The notes: generated from the sequence alone by a model not told the origin. 44,076 bases of DNA from Vibrionaceae bacterium (GCA_018222805.1 JAAEZQ010000027.1:1-44076), one strand, 5' to 3'. Counted from the stretch's first letter, positions 27,901 through 36,927 are shown. A program made the numbers and translations.

Positions 27901-28086
27901 TCAGCTTGCGCGTTGAGTCAAACGCTCACGCATTTGCATTTCACCTTGGTTAAATAGGCGGACATCGATTTTTGCCATATCGTAACAAGATTTGCATGAG
28001 TTATGATGTTTACCATCTAAATAGTCATGTCGCGTGATAAGAGCTGGTTTTTTACACCAATCACAGGTGCCTTCTTCAGTGAACAT
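27901..28086 (-). CDS. Small four-cysteine zinc-finger-like protein
   Basis: 61 residues from ATG 28086, which has GGGGAG eight nt upstream; the longer frame starts at a TTG without support. Two CxxC pairs (CDWC and CKSC) separated by about 21 residues with HDYLDGKHH between them predict a single zinc ribbon. The C-terminus is basic and charged (MRERLTQRAS). No known name; a structural or nucleic-acid-binding role is plausible, but not shown. Confidence 0.75.
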   Translation of the reverse strand: MFTEEGTCDWCKKPALITRHDYLDGKHHNSCKSCYDMAKIDVRLFNQGEMQMRERLTQRAS

Positions 28087-28264
28087 TGATTTTTCTCCCC
28101 ACCTAGAAAAATTTGAGTCTTTAGGTGCTATTTTTCGCAGCGCATTATGACACAAGTAAGTGGGTTAGGTTAAATGTCTGTTAATTTTTTTGAGAGGGAA
28201 ATCGATTGCAGTGACCTGTTTGTGGGGGGGTGAGAGGTTGTGGCTTCTAATGGCCTTGTGATTT

Positions 28265-29221
28265 TTACGCTTTTGTAACATTTTGTGTGATTATTCTAAA
28301 GGCTTTATTCAGACGTTTCATCTCAGCTTCACTTCCTCGAGCGTCGGGATGGTAAAGCTTGGATAATTGACGATAACGTAGCTTTATCGCTTGAGGTTCC
28401 GGAAGCGAATTCGGAGTGTAACCAAACATAGCACAGGCAATGGTCAGATCATGGGGGGCTGATTCAGATTTGGCTTTCTTAAACTCCCTAAATACCTGCT
28501 CTAACTGGTGATTTAATTGCCTATTGGTGAACTCCAGCTCTTTCACCTGTAAATCCAGCTGTCGGGTTCGATTGTATTCATCAACCAATTGAAGTTTGCG
28601 GTTCCGTTGTTGTTTTTTGTACCCAAACCAGCCAGCGATTAGCATCAATCCACAGATACCAATCGCAAGAATCGTCTCGACGCTCAACCCTTTCGCTTGG
28701 TTATTCCGGTTTGATTGTATTGGTAGCGCTTCAGCGACGCTTTGGTCCAACTCAGTAATTGCAGCTACTTGTTTGGCTCTTAGCTGATTAAAACGTTGCT
28801 CAAGGAAATGGTTATACGCGGTTTCTGCATCTTTGTTTTGCTTTGCGGCAAGTTGATACCATGCTTCGATTAAATCATCGGTGGTTATGTTTTTCTGGTG
28901 CATTTCCAAAAAACTAGCAAGGGCGTAACCGCCATCTGTTGGGTCACTCAGAGCTATTGAACTAAACCAGTAGGCGGCTTGGGGGTAGGATACTGAACCC
29001 GTTAGTCCCTGAGTTAAATCTTCCGCTAACTGTTTTTGCGCGGGTAGGTAGCCTTGGTTTGCGGATTGTTCTAACCAGTAGCGAATTTCTGCCGGCGGCG
29101 TAGAGTCTGTCTTCATGGCCAGTTTAAATTGCTCTTCCGCAGAAGGAGGGGGCTGTGAGGCGAATACGAGGCCTGAGAAGCAAGTGCTCAAGATAAAGCT
29201 AAAGACGGTTCTGAAAGACAT
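28265..29221 (-). CDS. Membrane J-domain co-chaperone with periplasmic Sel1-like repeats
   Basis: 318 residues. Order: N-terminal signal peptide (about 1-21), a periplasmic alpha-helical region with Sel1-like repeat features (AEIRYWLEQSANQGYLPAQ, 43-62; SYPQAAYWFSSIALSD), a membrane span (182-200, ETILAIGICGLMLIAGWFG) followed by positive residues, a coiled coil (about 205-250), and a C-terminal J domain with HPD at 291-293. Topology is therefore periplasm-out, J domain in the cytoplasm where it can recruit DnaK. A DjlA-like layout, but with a different periplasmic sensor. It lies just after the OmpA-like lipoprotein gene, with two hairpins between them. Confidence 0.82.
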   Translation of the reverse strand: MSFRTVFSFILSTCFSGLVFASQPPPSAEEQFKLAMKTDSTPPAEIRYWLEQSANQGYLPAQKQLAEDLTQGLTGSVSYPQAAYWFSSIALSDPTDGGYALASFLEMHQKNITTDDLIEAWYQLAAKQNKDAETAYNHFLEQRFNQLRAKQVAAITELDQSVAEALPIQSNRNNQAKGLSVETILAIGICGLMLIAGWFGYKKQQRNRKLQLVDEYNRTRQLDLQVKELEFTNRQLNHQLEQVFREFKKAKSESAPHDLTIACAMFGYTPNSLPEPQAIKLRYRQLSKLYHPDARGSEAEMKRLNKAFRIITQNVTKA

Positions 29222-29230
29222 TGATATGTC

Positions 29231-29280
29231 AGGCCTAGAAGTCGTTTCTAGGCCTGCTCCGGTAATTATCCGTAATTACC
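29231..29280 (-). other. Two adjacent hairpins upstream of the J-domain gene
   Basis: AGGCCTAGAA/TTCTAGGCCT (29231-29240 and 29246-29255, loop GTCGT) and GGTAATTA/TAATTACC (29261-29268 and 29273-29280). The first ends about 9 nt from the J-domain ATG at 29221 and covers the position where its SD should be. Confidence 0.75.
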
Positions 29281-29296
29281 TAATGGTGCTATCAAA

Positions 29297-29965
29297 TCAC
29301 TTCAGAGGCAAGATTTGGATTTCAACGCGACGGTTACATGCGCGGCCTTCGGTTGTTTGATTTGAACAAAGTGGGTTACGTTCACCGTAGCCGCGTGCAA
29401 TTGCACGGCCAGGCGCAACATTTTGTTGAATCAGGAACTGACGTACCGATTCTGCTCGATTTTCAGATAGAGACTGGTTGTGTGACTCACTGCCTGTGCT
29501 GTCAGTGTATCCGTCAATCACAAGGCTGGTATCTGGGTATTCAACAAGGATACGAGCGACACCACGAAGGGTGTTATGGATGCCGTAATCAAGTTGGTAA
29601 GAATCTGAAGCAAAGCCGATGCCGTTTTCCATACGAAGCAGAAGCTGGTTTTCACCAACACGTTGGACTTGCACACCAGAATTCAATAACTCTCGACGTA
29701 GTGCGGCTTCTTGCTGGTCAAAGTAGTAACCCACACCAGCACCTGTTGCACCACCGGCGGCAGCGCCAATCAAAGCACGCTGACGACGCTCTTTCGCATT
29801 ATCACCTGTTGCCAACCCGATTGCTGCACCAGCAACGGCGCCAGTTAAGGCTCCAAGAGTCGTAGAGTTAGTTTCGTATTCACCAGTAGTGGCATTTTGA
29901 CGTTGAGTGGCTTGACAGCCTGTAAGAGCAAGCACTAGGGCAAGTGCTATAGACAGCTTTTTCAA
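29297..29965 (-). CDS. OmpA-family outer-membrane lipoprotein with glycine zipper
   Basis: 222 residues starting at TTG 29965, supported by GGAG 8 nt upstream and a clean lipoprotein signal (LALTGC, C17). Residues about 35-80 are a glycine-zipper segment (GALTGAVAGAAIGLATG, GAAAGGATGAGVG) likely to insert or oligomerise in the membrane. Residues about 110-220 form an OmpA peptidoglycan-binding domain with DGYTDSTGSE, SLSENRAESVRQFL and NRRVEI. Similar in layout to E. coli YiaD. Probable role: tethering the outer membrane to peptidoglycan. Confidence 0.9.
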   Translation of the reverse strand: MKKLSIALALVLALTGCQATQRQNATTGEYETNSTTLGALTGAVAGAAIGLATGDNAKERRQRALIGAAAGGATGAGVGYYFDQQEAALRRELLNSGVQVQRVGENQLLLRMENGIGFASDSYQLDYGIHNTLRGVARILVEYPDTSLVIDGYTDSTGSESHNQSLSENRAESVRQFLIQQNVAPGRAIARGYGERNPLCSNQTTEGRACNRRVEIQILPLK

Positions 29966-30159
29966 AGGAAAATCTCCGTATAAAAGTGAGGCGAAACGCT
30001 GCTTTATAAAATTGAGATATAAATTATTAATCAGCCGTTTTCGAGTTTTGTTAGGTGAAAGTAAGATGGAACCAGAAAACTGTAAGAATTGTCTTACTTA
30101 GGCCAAATAATATCAATGGGTTTGCTACGCAGTGAACACTATTTAGCCTGTAGAGGAGG

Positions 30160-30855
30160 TTATTCCGAGTGATTGTTGAGCATTTTCCTTGCTTGCTCAC
30201 CACCAACACCGCGGTTCACCGAAACTTTTCGGCCCTTTTTCAAGCCAACTTCATAGTCTGCGGTTAAGTTTTTCATCGCTTCTTTAAGTTGTTTCTTGAA
30301 CGTTTCGCGATCGATGTTTTTGAATTCTTTGTCGATATAGTCGTTGATTTTGTTGGCCGACTCTTCGTCAGGAGAGATCACTGGGAGCTTTTCAATTGCA
30401 CCTTCCACCCAACCAGAAACAAATGAGTTAACGCGGCGGGTTACTTCCATTGAAGAAGTGCCACTACCGGCAAAACTATTACGGAATTGGCCGGTACTTT
30501 CGTTCATTTCACGATAGATAATATCGAACGCAAAGGCGGCGAAAATCGCACGGTCGGCTTCACCAATAAACTCAACGCGTTTAAGCCCTTTGTGATTCAG
30601 CAGAACCGCTTCAACGCCAAACTTGGTGTTGATGCCACGAATCACTCGCAAAATGGTAGAACTTATGTTCGCGGGTAACAGATGGGAAGATTGTGTTTTC
30701 CCCATTTTGATGAACTCAATGTCATCTTTGTCCAGACCGTACTTCATCATCAGGCGGTGCGCCATCTTGATGGCATTAGCGGCCTCATTGACGTTGGCAG
30801 AGTTACCCAGTTCTAAACACTTGGCGATTTTTTTCAGGGCTTTTTGTTTATCCAT
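30160..30855 (-). CDS. DUF2786 family protein
   Basis: 231 residues from ATG 30855; a TTG two codons earlier is possible. N-terminal motif KKIAKCLELGNSANVNEAANA and AHRLMMKYGLDKDDI match DUF2786, a small family of unknown function. The C-terminus is basic (GLKKGRKVSVNRGVGGEQARKML), consistent with nucleic-acid binding, but that is inference. No SD is obvious upstream of either start. Confidence 0.82.
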   Translation of the reverse strand: MDKQKALKKIAKCLELGNSANVNEAANAIKMAHRLMMKYGLDKDDIEFIKMGKTQSSHLLPANISSTILRVIRGINTKFGVEAVLLNHKGLKRVEFIGEADRAIFAAFAFDIIYREMNESTGQFRNSFAGSGTSSMEVTRRVNSFVSGWVEGAIEKLPVISPDEESANKINDYIDKEFKNIDRETFKKQLKEAMKNLTADYEVGLKKGRKVSVNRGVGGEQARKMLNNHSE

Positions 30856-31043
30856 CGACAACCAGTTACGAAAGCAGAAAATTTATGAAGTCAGATATAT
30901 TACCTTTTTTGACATAAAAACGAAATACAATGCTTTTTTAAAGAAGCAAAGCGCCCCGCCGCGAGCCGAGGTTTGGTTTCTAATTCATATTTAGAAAGTC
31001 AGATTTCGCTGGCATCGCTACGGGACAATGGCGAAGTCGGGCA

Positions 31044-31724
31044 CTATAAGCCGAGTTGGTTTAGTAAGTCACTGGCATCATCTGTTGCGTGTGATTTCTG
31101 AGTTTCCTTTTCTGCCATTTCTTTGCGAGTGGCTTCCAGAATATCATCTGGGTTTTCGTCTTCTGCGATTTCAAATTCTTCAAGTTGAATGAATTCGGTT
31201 TTATCCATCGCGAGTTCAAGGTAAAAGATGTTGTTATTTGCGGTAGAGAAGGTGACGCGGCGCGCCTGTGGGCGATCAAGGTTGGTGTCTACCTGCAAGA
31301 TCACCTGTTTATTCAGTGACAGCATTTTAGGCTGATTTTGCGTGATGATTGTTTGCAACTCTTTGCGAATTTTATTGGTAAAATCACCCACTAATTGATT
31401 CATCAGTTCACCAAGCACATCGGCCACTTCATCGGATGTATGTGAGATCGCGAGCTCTTCTTCAGGCATCCCCATATTGCGCATGTAATTGGTATAGATC
31501 TCTAATGCTGCTTTGGCAGTAAAGTTAATGACAACTAAGCCGGTGAATCCACCATCAAACAAGACAAAACAACCGAAATCTGGCTTAAGGCTGGTTTTGT
31601 TGATCTTTTGCACCATGGCGGAATAGTTTACTTGGGATGAGGTGGCAGAGGTAAGGACGCCAGAAACTGACTGGCAAAGTTTTAAAAGGATATCTTCTGT
31701 GGTTACTACTTTATTCTTTTTCAT
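31044..31724 (-). CDS. DUF3334 protein with CheX/CheC-like fold
   Basis: 226 residues. The region DEVADVLGELMNQLVGDFTNKI (about residues 97-118) resembles the E-x-x-N signature of CheX/CheC/FliY phosphatases, and the surrounding FDGGFTGLVVINF fits the same alpha/beta fold. The C-terminal 45 residues are acidic and low-complexity (EDENPDDILEATRKEM). Relatives are annotated as DUF3334. A role in dephosphorylating a CheY-like receiver is possible but not shown; no chemotaxis gene is adjacent. Confidence 0.8.
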   Translation of the reverse strand: MKKNKVVTTEDILLKLCQSVSGVLTSATSSQVNYSAMVQKINKTSLKPDFGCFVLFDGGFTGLVVINFTAKAALEIYTNYMRNMGMPEEELAISHTSDEVADVLGELMNQLVGDFTNKIRKELQTIITQNQPKMLSLNKQVILQVDTNLDRPQARRVTFSTANNNIFYLELAMDKTEFIQLEEFEIAEDENPDDILEATRKEMAEKETQKSHATDDASDLLNQLGL

Positions 31725-31988
31725 TCTGAAAGCTCATTTAGAAAGGCGATTTTTTTCTCAATGTAAGGCATTAATAGCCAAGAAATAAAGCATAAGTTTC
31801 AATATTGTATTGAGATTCTGATTTAATCGCTTTTTCAAATGTTGTAAAGTGACGAGACCCGAAGCAAACCACTCCACTCTAACTCTACTGCCTGTCTCGA
31901 GACTCTTTCGAAAAGCAGCTTGAGGATTGAGTAAAATAATTAGATAACCCGCAGCTGATAGGATCAGCGTCGTAGGGGCAGGAAGCAA

Positions 31989-34900
31989 ATGTTACCAAGA
32001 TTACACTCGCAAACTGACGTCGACCCTCTTGTTCTGATTTTTTTAAAAGAGCTTGAACAAGCTGGATTCACCGGTGATATAGAAAGCCAATATTCAAGCC
32101 GACTCGCGGTTGCCACTGATAACAGTGTGTACCAACAGTTACCTCAGGCTGTTGTTCATCCTAAAACAACGCAAGATGTTGCGCTTATTGGTCAACTGAG
32201 CAATAAAGAAAAGTACGAGCGAATCACGTTCTCACCTCGCGGTGGTGGTACTGGTACTAATGGGCAGTCCCTAACGAAAGGTATTGTGGTTGATTTATCT
32301 CGCCACATGAACAAAGTACTTGAGATAAATGAGGAAGAAGGCTGGGTACGTGTTCAAACTGGTGTCATTAAGGACCAGTTAAATGACGCCGTTCGCCCTT
32401 ATGGTTACTTTTTCTCACCTGATTTATCCACCAGTAATCGCGCTACTATCGGCGGTATGGTCAACACTGACGCCTCTGGTCAGGGATCACTGAAATACGG
32501 AAAAACGTCCGATCATGTCCTTTCACTCCAAGCCGTATTTGCTGATGGCTCGATTTTAGAGTCAGACTTGTCCCATGGTTATCCAAAAGAAGGCGAGTTT
32601 GCGGCAACCGCACTGAGTGTCACCGAATCCGTCTGTCGTGAAAAACGTCAGCAAATTAATGATAAGTTCCCACCTTTAAACCGTTTCTTAACCGGATACG
32701 ATCTGAAAAATGCACTTAACGAAGAGGATGATAGTTTTGATATCACTCGCGTTTTGTGTGGTGCAGAGGGTTCACTTGCTTTTATTACCGAAGCGAAGTT
32801 AAACCTGACTCGTATTCCTAAAGTTCGCACCCTGGTGAACGTTAAATACAACAGTTTTGACTCGGCATTGCGTAACGCGCCACTGATGGTGCAAGCGAAT
32901 GCGATGTCGGTAGAAACGGTTGACTCAAAGGTTCTTAACCTCGCGAAACAAGACATTGTTTGGCATACGGTCAGCGATCTCATCACGGATGTACCAGACA
33001 AAGAGATGCTTGGTATCAACATGGTGGAATACGCAGGCGAGGATGCTGAGGAGATTGCTTCTCAAGTCGCGGCGTTAACGGCCAAACTTGATACCATGCT
33101 CGCAACAGAAGAAGCAGGCGTTATTGGCTATCAAGTATGTGATGATGTGGCGAGTATCGGCCGTATTTACAACATGCGTAAAAAAGCGGTAGGTCTGCTT
33201 GGTGCGGCAAAAGGACGGGCTAAGCCTGTACCGTTTGCAGAAGATACGTGTGTTCCACCTGAAAACTTAGCGGATTTTATTGCCGAGTTCCGTGAACTAC
33301 TTGACGGCAAGTCTCTTAATTACGGTATGTTTGGCCACGTTGATGCAGGTGTCTTGCATGTTCGTCCCGCTCTGGATCTGTGCGACCCTAATCAAGAAGC
33401 GTTAATGCATGAGCTCTCAGATGAAGTTGTTAAACTGGTAGCGAAATACGGCGGTTTGATGTGGGGTGAACACGGAAAAGGTTTCCGCTCAGAATACGGA
33501 CCAGAATTCTTTGGTGAAGAGCTGTTTACTGAGCTACGTCGTGTTAAAGCGGCATTTGATCCACACAACAAGATGAATCCGGGCAAAATCTGTACGCCGT
33601 TAGACAGTGATGCAGAGTTGGTGAAAGTGACCGACACCAAACGTGGTTATTTTGATCGTCAGATTGACGTACAAGTGCGTGACAGCTTCAAGCAAGCGAT
33701 GGAATGTAACGGTAATGGCTTGTGCTTTAACTACGACACCAGCTCACCAATGTGTCCATCGATGAAAGTCACTGCTGACCGTCGTCACTCTCCTAAAGGC
33801 CGAGCAGGCTTAGTTCGCGAATGGCTTCGTCAGTTGACCGAGCAAGGTATCGATATTCTCGACCTTGAAAAAGAAGCGCTAGAAAGCAAAGCATCGATCA
33901 AAACGATGATCGATCGTGTTCGCCATTCAATTAACCGTCGTCATGAATATGATTTCTCTCATGAAGTTTATGAGGCGATGAATGGCTGTCTGGCTTGTAA
34001 AGCGTGTGCCAGCCAGTGTCCGATTAAAGTGGATGTACCGAGCTTTCGCTCTCGTTTCTTAAACATCTATCACTCTCGCTACCAACGCCCTGCAAAAGAT
34101 TACTTGGTGGCGAATATTGAAACCATGCTACCACTAATGGCGAAAGCACCAAGCGTTGTAAACAGTGTAATCAAGCAATCTTGGGTAAAAAGCTTAACCG
34201 CATCGACGGTGGGTTATGTGGATGCGCCTTTGCTGTCGGTGCCTACTTTGCAAAAACGCATTGAATCTCTAACATCCGCTTATGACCTTAATGCGTTGTC
34301 TGGACTATCTTCGGAAGAGAAGAGTAAATATGTTCTGATTGTTCAAGACCCGTTTACGAGCTATTACGATGCCGAAGTTGTAGAAGATTTTGTTAAGCTG
34401 ACTAGAAAACTGGGCATGAATCCAGTTCTACTGCCATTCAAACCAAATGGCAAAGCTCAGCATATCAAAGGCTTTTTACGCCAGTTCTCTGAAACGGCAA
34501 TGGACACCGCGAAGTTTTTATCTTTGGTTGCCGATTTGGGCATTCCTATGGTGGGTGTTGACCCTGCGTTAGTGCTTTGCTACCGAGACGAATACAACGA
34601 AGTTCTGGGTAACAAGCGCGGTGAGTTTGATGTATTGACCGCTCATGAGTGGCTCTATCCAAGGTTGGAGAATTTTGCTGCGGTAGAGGCTGCGCAACAA
34701 GAACCTTGGTATCTGTTCGCGCATTGTACAGAGAAGACCAAAATGCCAAATGCAGAAAAAGAGTGGGGTGCTATATTCGCTCACTTTGGGGCAGTTCTTA
34801 ATACCGTACCGGTTGGCTGCTGTGGTATGGCTGGTACCTTTGGTCACGAAGTTGATAAGTTAGAGATGTCGAAAGATATTTACAACCTAAGCTGGAAACC

Positions 34901-35024
34901 AAACTTAGATAAGTTGGACAATGAGCGATGCCTCATTACGGGTTACTCTTGTCGAAGCCAAGTAAAACGTTTTGAAGGAACCAAGCCGAAGCATCCTGTT
35001 CAGGCGTTACTGACACTTATTTAA
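31989..35024 (+). CDS. ydiJ: FAD-linked oxidase / D-2-hydroxyglutarate dehydrogenase (YdiJ type)
   Basis: 1011 residues. N-terminal FAD-binding domain of the vanillyl-alcohol-oxidase type (SPRGGGTGTNGQSL, DLSTSNRATIGGMVNTDASG), the oxidase C domain (FGHVDAGVLHVRP, WGEHGKGFRSEYGPEFF), then Fe-S regions: NGNGLCFNYDTSSPMCPS and a ferredoxin-like CLACKACASQCP with C667, C670, C673, C677. The C-terminal part has a CCG motif (C944-C945-G946, CCGMAGTFG). This is the YdiJ arrangement; E. coli YdiJ oxidises D-2-hydroxyglutarate, a by-product of SerA activity. GGAAG lies just upstream of the ATG. A terminator follows. Confidence 0.9.
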   Translation: MLPRLHSQTDVDPLVLIFLKELEQAGFTGDIESQYSSRLAVATDNSVYQQLPQAVVHPKTTQDVALIGQLSNKEKYERITFSPRGGGTGTNGQSLTKGIVVDLSRHMNKVLEINEEEGWVRVQTGVIKDQLNDAVRPYGYFFSPDLSTSNRATIGGMVNTDASGQGSLKYGKTSDHVLSLQAVFADGSILESDLSHGYPKEGEFAATALSVTESVCREKRQQINDKFPPLNRFLTGYDLKNALNEEDDSFDITRVLCGAEGSLAFITEAKLNLTRIPKVRTLVNVKYNSFDSALRNAPLMVQANAMSVETVDSKVLNLAKQDIVWHTVSDLITDVPDKEMLGINMVEYAGEDAEEIASQVAALTAKLDTMLATEEAGVIGYQVCDDVASIGRIYNMRKKAVGLLGAAKGRAKPVPFAEDTCVPPENLADFIAEFRELLDGKSLNYGMFGHVDAGVLHVRPALDLCDPNQEALMHELSDEVVKLVAKYGGLMWGEHGKGFRSEYGPEFFGEELFTELRRVKAAFDPHNKMNPGKICTPLDSDAELVKVTDTKRGYFDRQIDVQVRDSFKQAMECNGNGLCFNYDTSSPMCPSMKVTADRRHSPKGRAGLVREWLRQLTEQGIDILDLEKEALESKASIKTMIDRVRHSINRRHEYDFSHEVYEAMNGCLACKACASQCPIKVDVPSFRSRFLNIYHSRYQRPAKDYLVANIETMLPLMAKAPSVVNSVIKQSWVKSLTASTVGYVDAPLLSVPTLQKRIESLTSAYDLNALSGLSSEEKSKYVLIVQDPFTSYYDAEVVEDFVKLTRKLGMNPVLLPFKPNGKAQHIKGFLRQFSETAMDTAKFLSLVADLGIPMVGVDPALVLCYRDEYNEVLGNKRGEFDVLTAHEWLYPRLENFAAVEAAQQEPWYLFAHCTEKTKMPNAEKEWGAIFAHFGAVLNTVPVGCCGMAGTFGHEVDKLEMSKDIYNLSWKPNLDKLDNERCLITGYSCRSQVKRFEGTKPKHPVQALLTLI

Positions 35025-35041
35025 TCACTTCTATGAAGATT

Positions 35042-35062
35042 AAGCCCAGTTCTGCTGGGCTT
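35042..35062 (+). terminator. Intrinsic terminator of ydiJ
   Basis: 8-bp stem AAGCCCAG/CTGGGCTT with loop TTCTG and a following T-run, 17 bp after the stop codon. Confidence 0.88.
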
Positions 35063-35103
35063 TTTATCGAATAATCAACTTAAGACTTCAAAGGATTTGA
35101 ACC

Positions 35104-35565
35104 TTGAGAAAACTTGAACTTAAAGTCCCACCTGTCGCGGTATTCTTGCTGGTGGTTTTGCTTATGTACTGGCTGAAAGGACTCACACCGAATTTTATGA
35201 TTACCGTCCCTTTTGTCGAATTTGTTGTCGCTGCTCTAACACTGTTATCGGGCTTTATAGGCATTGCTGGAGTGTATGAATTTCGTAAAGTAAAGACGAC
35301 AGTTAATCCGGTAAAACCAGAGAATGCGTCAACTGTAGTAAATACCGGCATTTTTGCTTATACCCGTAATCCGATGTATGTCGCTCTGTTGCTGCTTATT
35401 ATCGCGCTAGGGTTGTGGTGGCAGCATCTTAGTGTGATTCTTTGTGGTGCTCTGTTTATCTCTTACATGAACCGCTACCAAATAAAACCAGAAGAGCGCG
35501 CGTTAGAAAGGTTATTTGGTGAAGACTACCTGAAATACAAAAACCGAGTGCGCCGCTGGATATAA
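35104..35565 (+). CDS. Isoprenylcysteine carboxyl methyltransferase (ICMT)-family membrane protein
   Basis: 153 residues with about four membrane segments. Start at TTG 35104: AAGGA (35091-35095) is 8 nt upstream, and the next ATG would cut into the first membrane span. The ICMT/NnrU-type signature is present: GIFAYTRNPMYVALLLL, NRYQIKPEERALERLFGEDYLKYKNRVRRW. Bacterial members methylate small molecules or lipids with SAM; the substrate is unknown. Confidence 0.85.
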   Translation: MRKLELKVPPVAVFLLVVLLMYWLKGLTPNFMITVPFVEFVVAALTLLSGFIGIAGVYEFRKVKTTVNPVKPENASTVVNTGIFAYTRNPMYVALLLLIIALGLWWQHLSVILCGALFISYMNRYQIKPEERALERLFGEDYLKYKNRVRRWI

Positions 35566-35642
35566 ACGCGGATTTTTTCGCTATGTTAGAAGGTGATGTA
35601 CCTTTGGCTTAAATAGCGCCTAGCGGTCTTTTGGCGAAGTCT

Positions 35643-35832
35643 TTTACCATGAAATCGATAGCTGAGGATGAAGGACTGGAAAGCGACTCAATAGCCCGGT
35701 GATGTAGATTTCTCCGAACGTCAATGGTGCCGACACACATATGACCCCCGTCAACCCTTGGGATTCTGGGAATTAGTCCAACAGGGTCTGCACAAATTGA
35801 GGTAATGATTCAGTCAGCAAGAAACGCGAATA
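35643..35832 (-). pseudogene. Decayed fragment of a LysR-family regulator
   Basis: In a minus-strand frame the text reads FLLTESLPQFVQTLLD, stop, FPESQGLTGVICVSAPLTFG, EIYITGLLSRFPVLHPQLSIS, then stop. The second part is the start of a LysR substrate-binding domain (G-x-x-x-VSAP-x-TFG...LL-x-F...HP). No helix-turn-helix and no remaining effector domain are present, and an in-frame TAA interrupts it. It sits downstream of the DUF3581 terminator. Probably a gene remnant about 60 codons long. Confidence 0.65.
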
Positions 35833-35840
35833 AGAAGGGC

Positions 35841-35878
35841 TAAAAAAATAGCGGTAACGAATTAAGTCGTTACCGCTA
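35841..35878 (-). terminator. Intrinsic terminator of the DUF3581 gene
   Basis: 12-bp stem TAGCGGTAACGA/TCGTTACCGCTA (35849-35860 and 35867-35878) with loop ATTAAG. On the minus strand it is followed by TTTTTTTA. Confidence 0.9.
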
Positions 35879-35910
35879 GAATTTTGTTTCTTAGGAGTGT
35901 GAGGCAGTAA

Positions 35911-36636
35911 TTACGCTGCCTCAATGAACTTTGCTAAGAATGCGTCCTTACGCTCATGAAAGCGCGTGACCAAATCATCAACAGCTTCTTGGTCGTAAGG
36001 TTTCAAACCGCTTGCAACCATACGCTTAATGCCGTTACCGACGACTTCACCATCTTCTTTGAAGGCGAAGTTCAAAGTGACTACGCCACGCTTGCCGTCC
36101 ACGTCGAAAGTTGCGCCTGTAAATTCTACTTCCGGATGTGTTAGATCCAGACGAGAGAACTCAACTTCCATACTTTCGTAAATCACTAATGGGCGTTGGC
36201 AGTTGATCATCATTTGCTGCTCTTCCATAAGAGGAACCATGATGTGAGGGAAGTTCATGCCAGAAAACTGAACGTAATTTGTCACTACATGTTCAATAAA
36301 TGCTGGATCGTGATTGGTTTCACCTTCACGAGACATATGCAAATACTCTTTGCCTGCCTCATCAACGACAGCACTTTCTTTCTCACACTTATTCTCGATA
36401 TGAAGCGCAACGCCATCATTAACCATGCCAGAGAAGTTAAAACGCATTTTTTGACTGATGCCTTCTTTGCTAAGAAGTACGGCAAACAGTAGATCGCCAG
36501 GAACACAGAAGCGTTTGTTGTCTTCATCATGGATTGGGTTGTAATCGCCAGCTACGCGCTTCGCAAAGTGACTTGCCTGCTCGCGAGTGAACTGAAACTG
36601 GTGCTCATTGTTAGAAAAATAAGGTGTTAGAAACAT
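35911..36636 (-). CDS. DUF3581 protein with MaoC-like hotdog features
   Basis: 241 residues from ATG 36636; a longer frame would use a TTG at 36693. The stretch FTREQASHFAKRVAGDYNPIHDE resembles the GD-x-NP-x-H motif of MaoC-type hydratases and thioesterases (hotdog fold), and VPGDLLFAVLLS follows. The family name DUF3581 is recalled from similar Vibrio and Shewanella proteins. The function is unknown; a role in acyl-CoA/acyl-ACP handling is inferred. No strong SD is seen. Confidence 0.78.
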   Translation of the reverse strand: MFLTPYFSNNEHQFQFTREQASHFAKRVAGDYNPIHDEDNKRFCVPGDLLFAVLLSKEGISQKMRFNFSGMVNDGVALHIENKCEKESAVVDEAGKEYLHMSREGETNHDPAFIEHVVTNYVQFSGMNFPHIMVPLMEEQQMMINCQRPLVIYESMEVEFSRLDLTHPEVEFTGATFDVDGKRGVVTLNFAFKEDGEVVGNGIKRMVASGLKPYDQEAVDDLVTRFHERKDAFLAKFIEAA

Positions 36637-36864
36637 AATTTTTACGTAGTAACCAAAACTGTAAGGGATTATATGCGAAACACTGACGGGCAATGGTCCA
36701 TCCAGTGAGATTTCAACGTATCTTCACCATGATATGATCATCACAAGATAAATGTTTAAAAACGCACACTTGAATAACTTTCTATACCTATTTAGCCGTA
36801 TATCTCAGCGTTCATGACACGATGTTATCTCGGTATTAACTTATATGATAGAAGTATAGACACA

Positions 36865-36895
36865 AAAAGGCCCTACACTTTAGGTAGAGCCTTTT
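36865..36895. terminator. Terminator downstream of hutG
   Basis: 12-bp stem AAAAGGCCCTAC/GTAGAGCCTTTT with one mismatch, loop ACTTTAG, about 35 nt after the hutG stop; T-rich on either strand, so it ends the hut transcript here. Confidence 0.82.
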
Positions 36896-36927
36896 AAATA
36901 CGGCATTAATGACAGAAGTTTAAATCC

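Larger units (their letters stand above)
35566..35910. other. Intergenic region ICMT / DUF3581
   Basis: 345 bp with no intact gene. It contains the LysR-family remnant (35643-35832) and the DUF3581 terminator (35841-35878). No IS ends or direct repeats flank the remnant that I can see. Confidence 0.6.
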
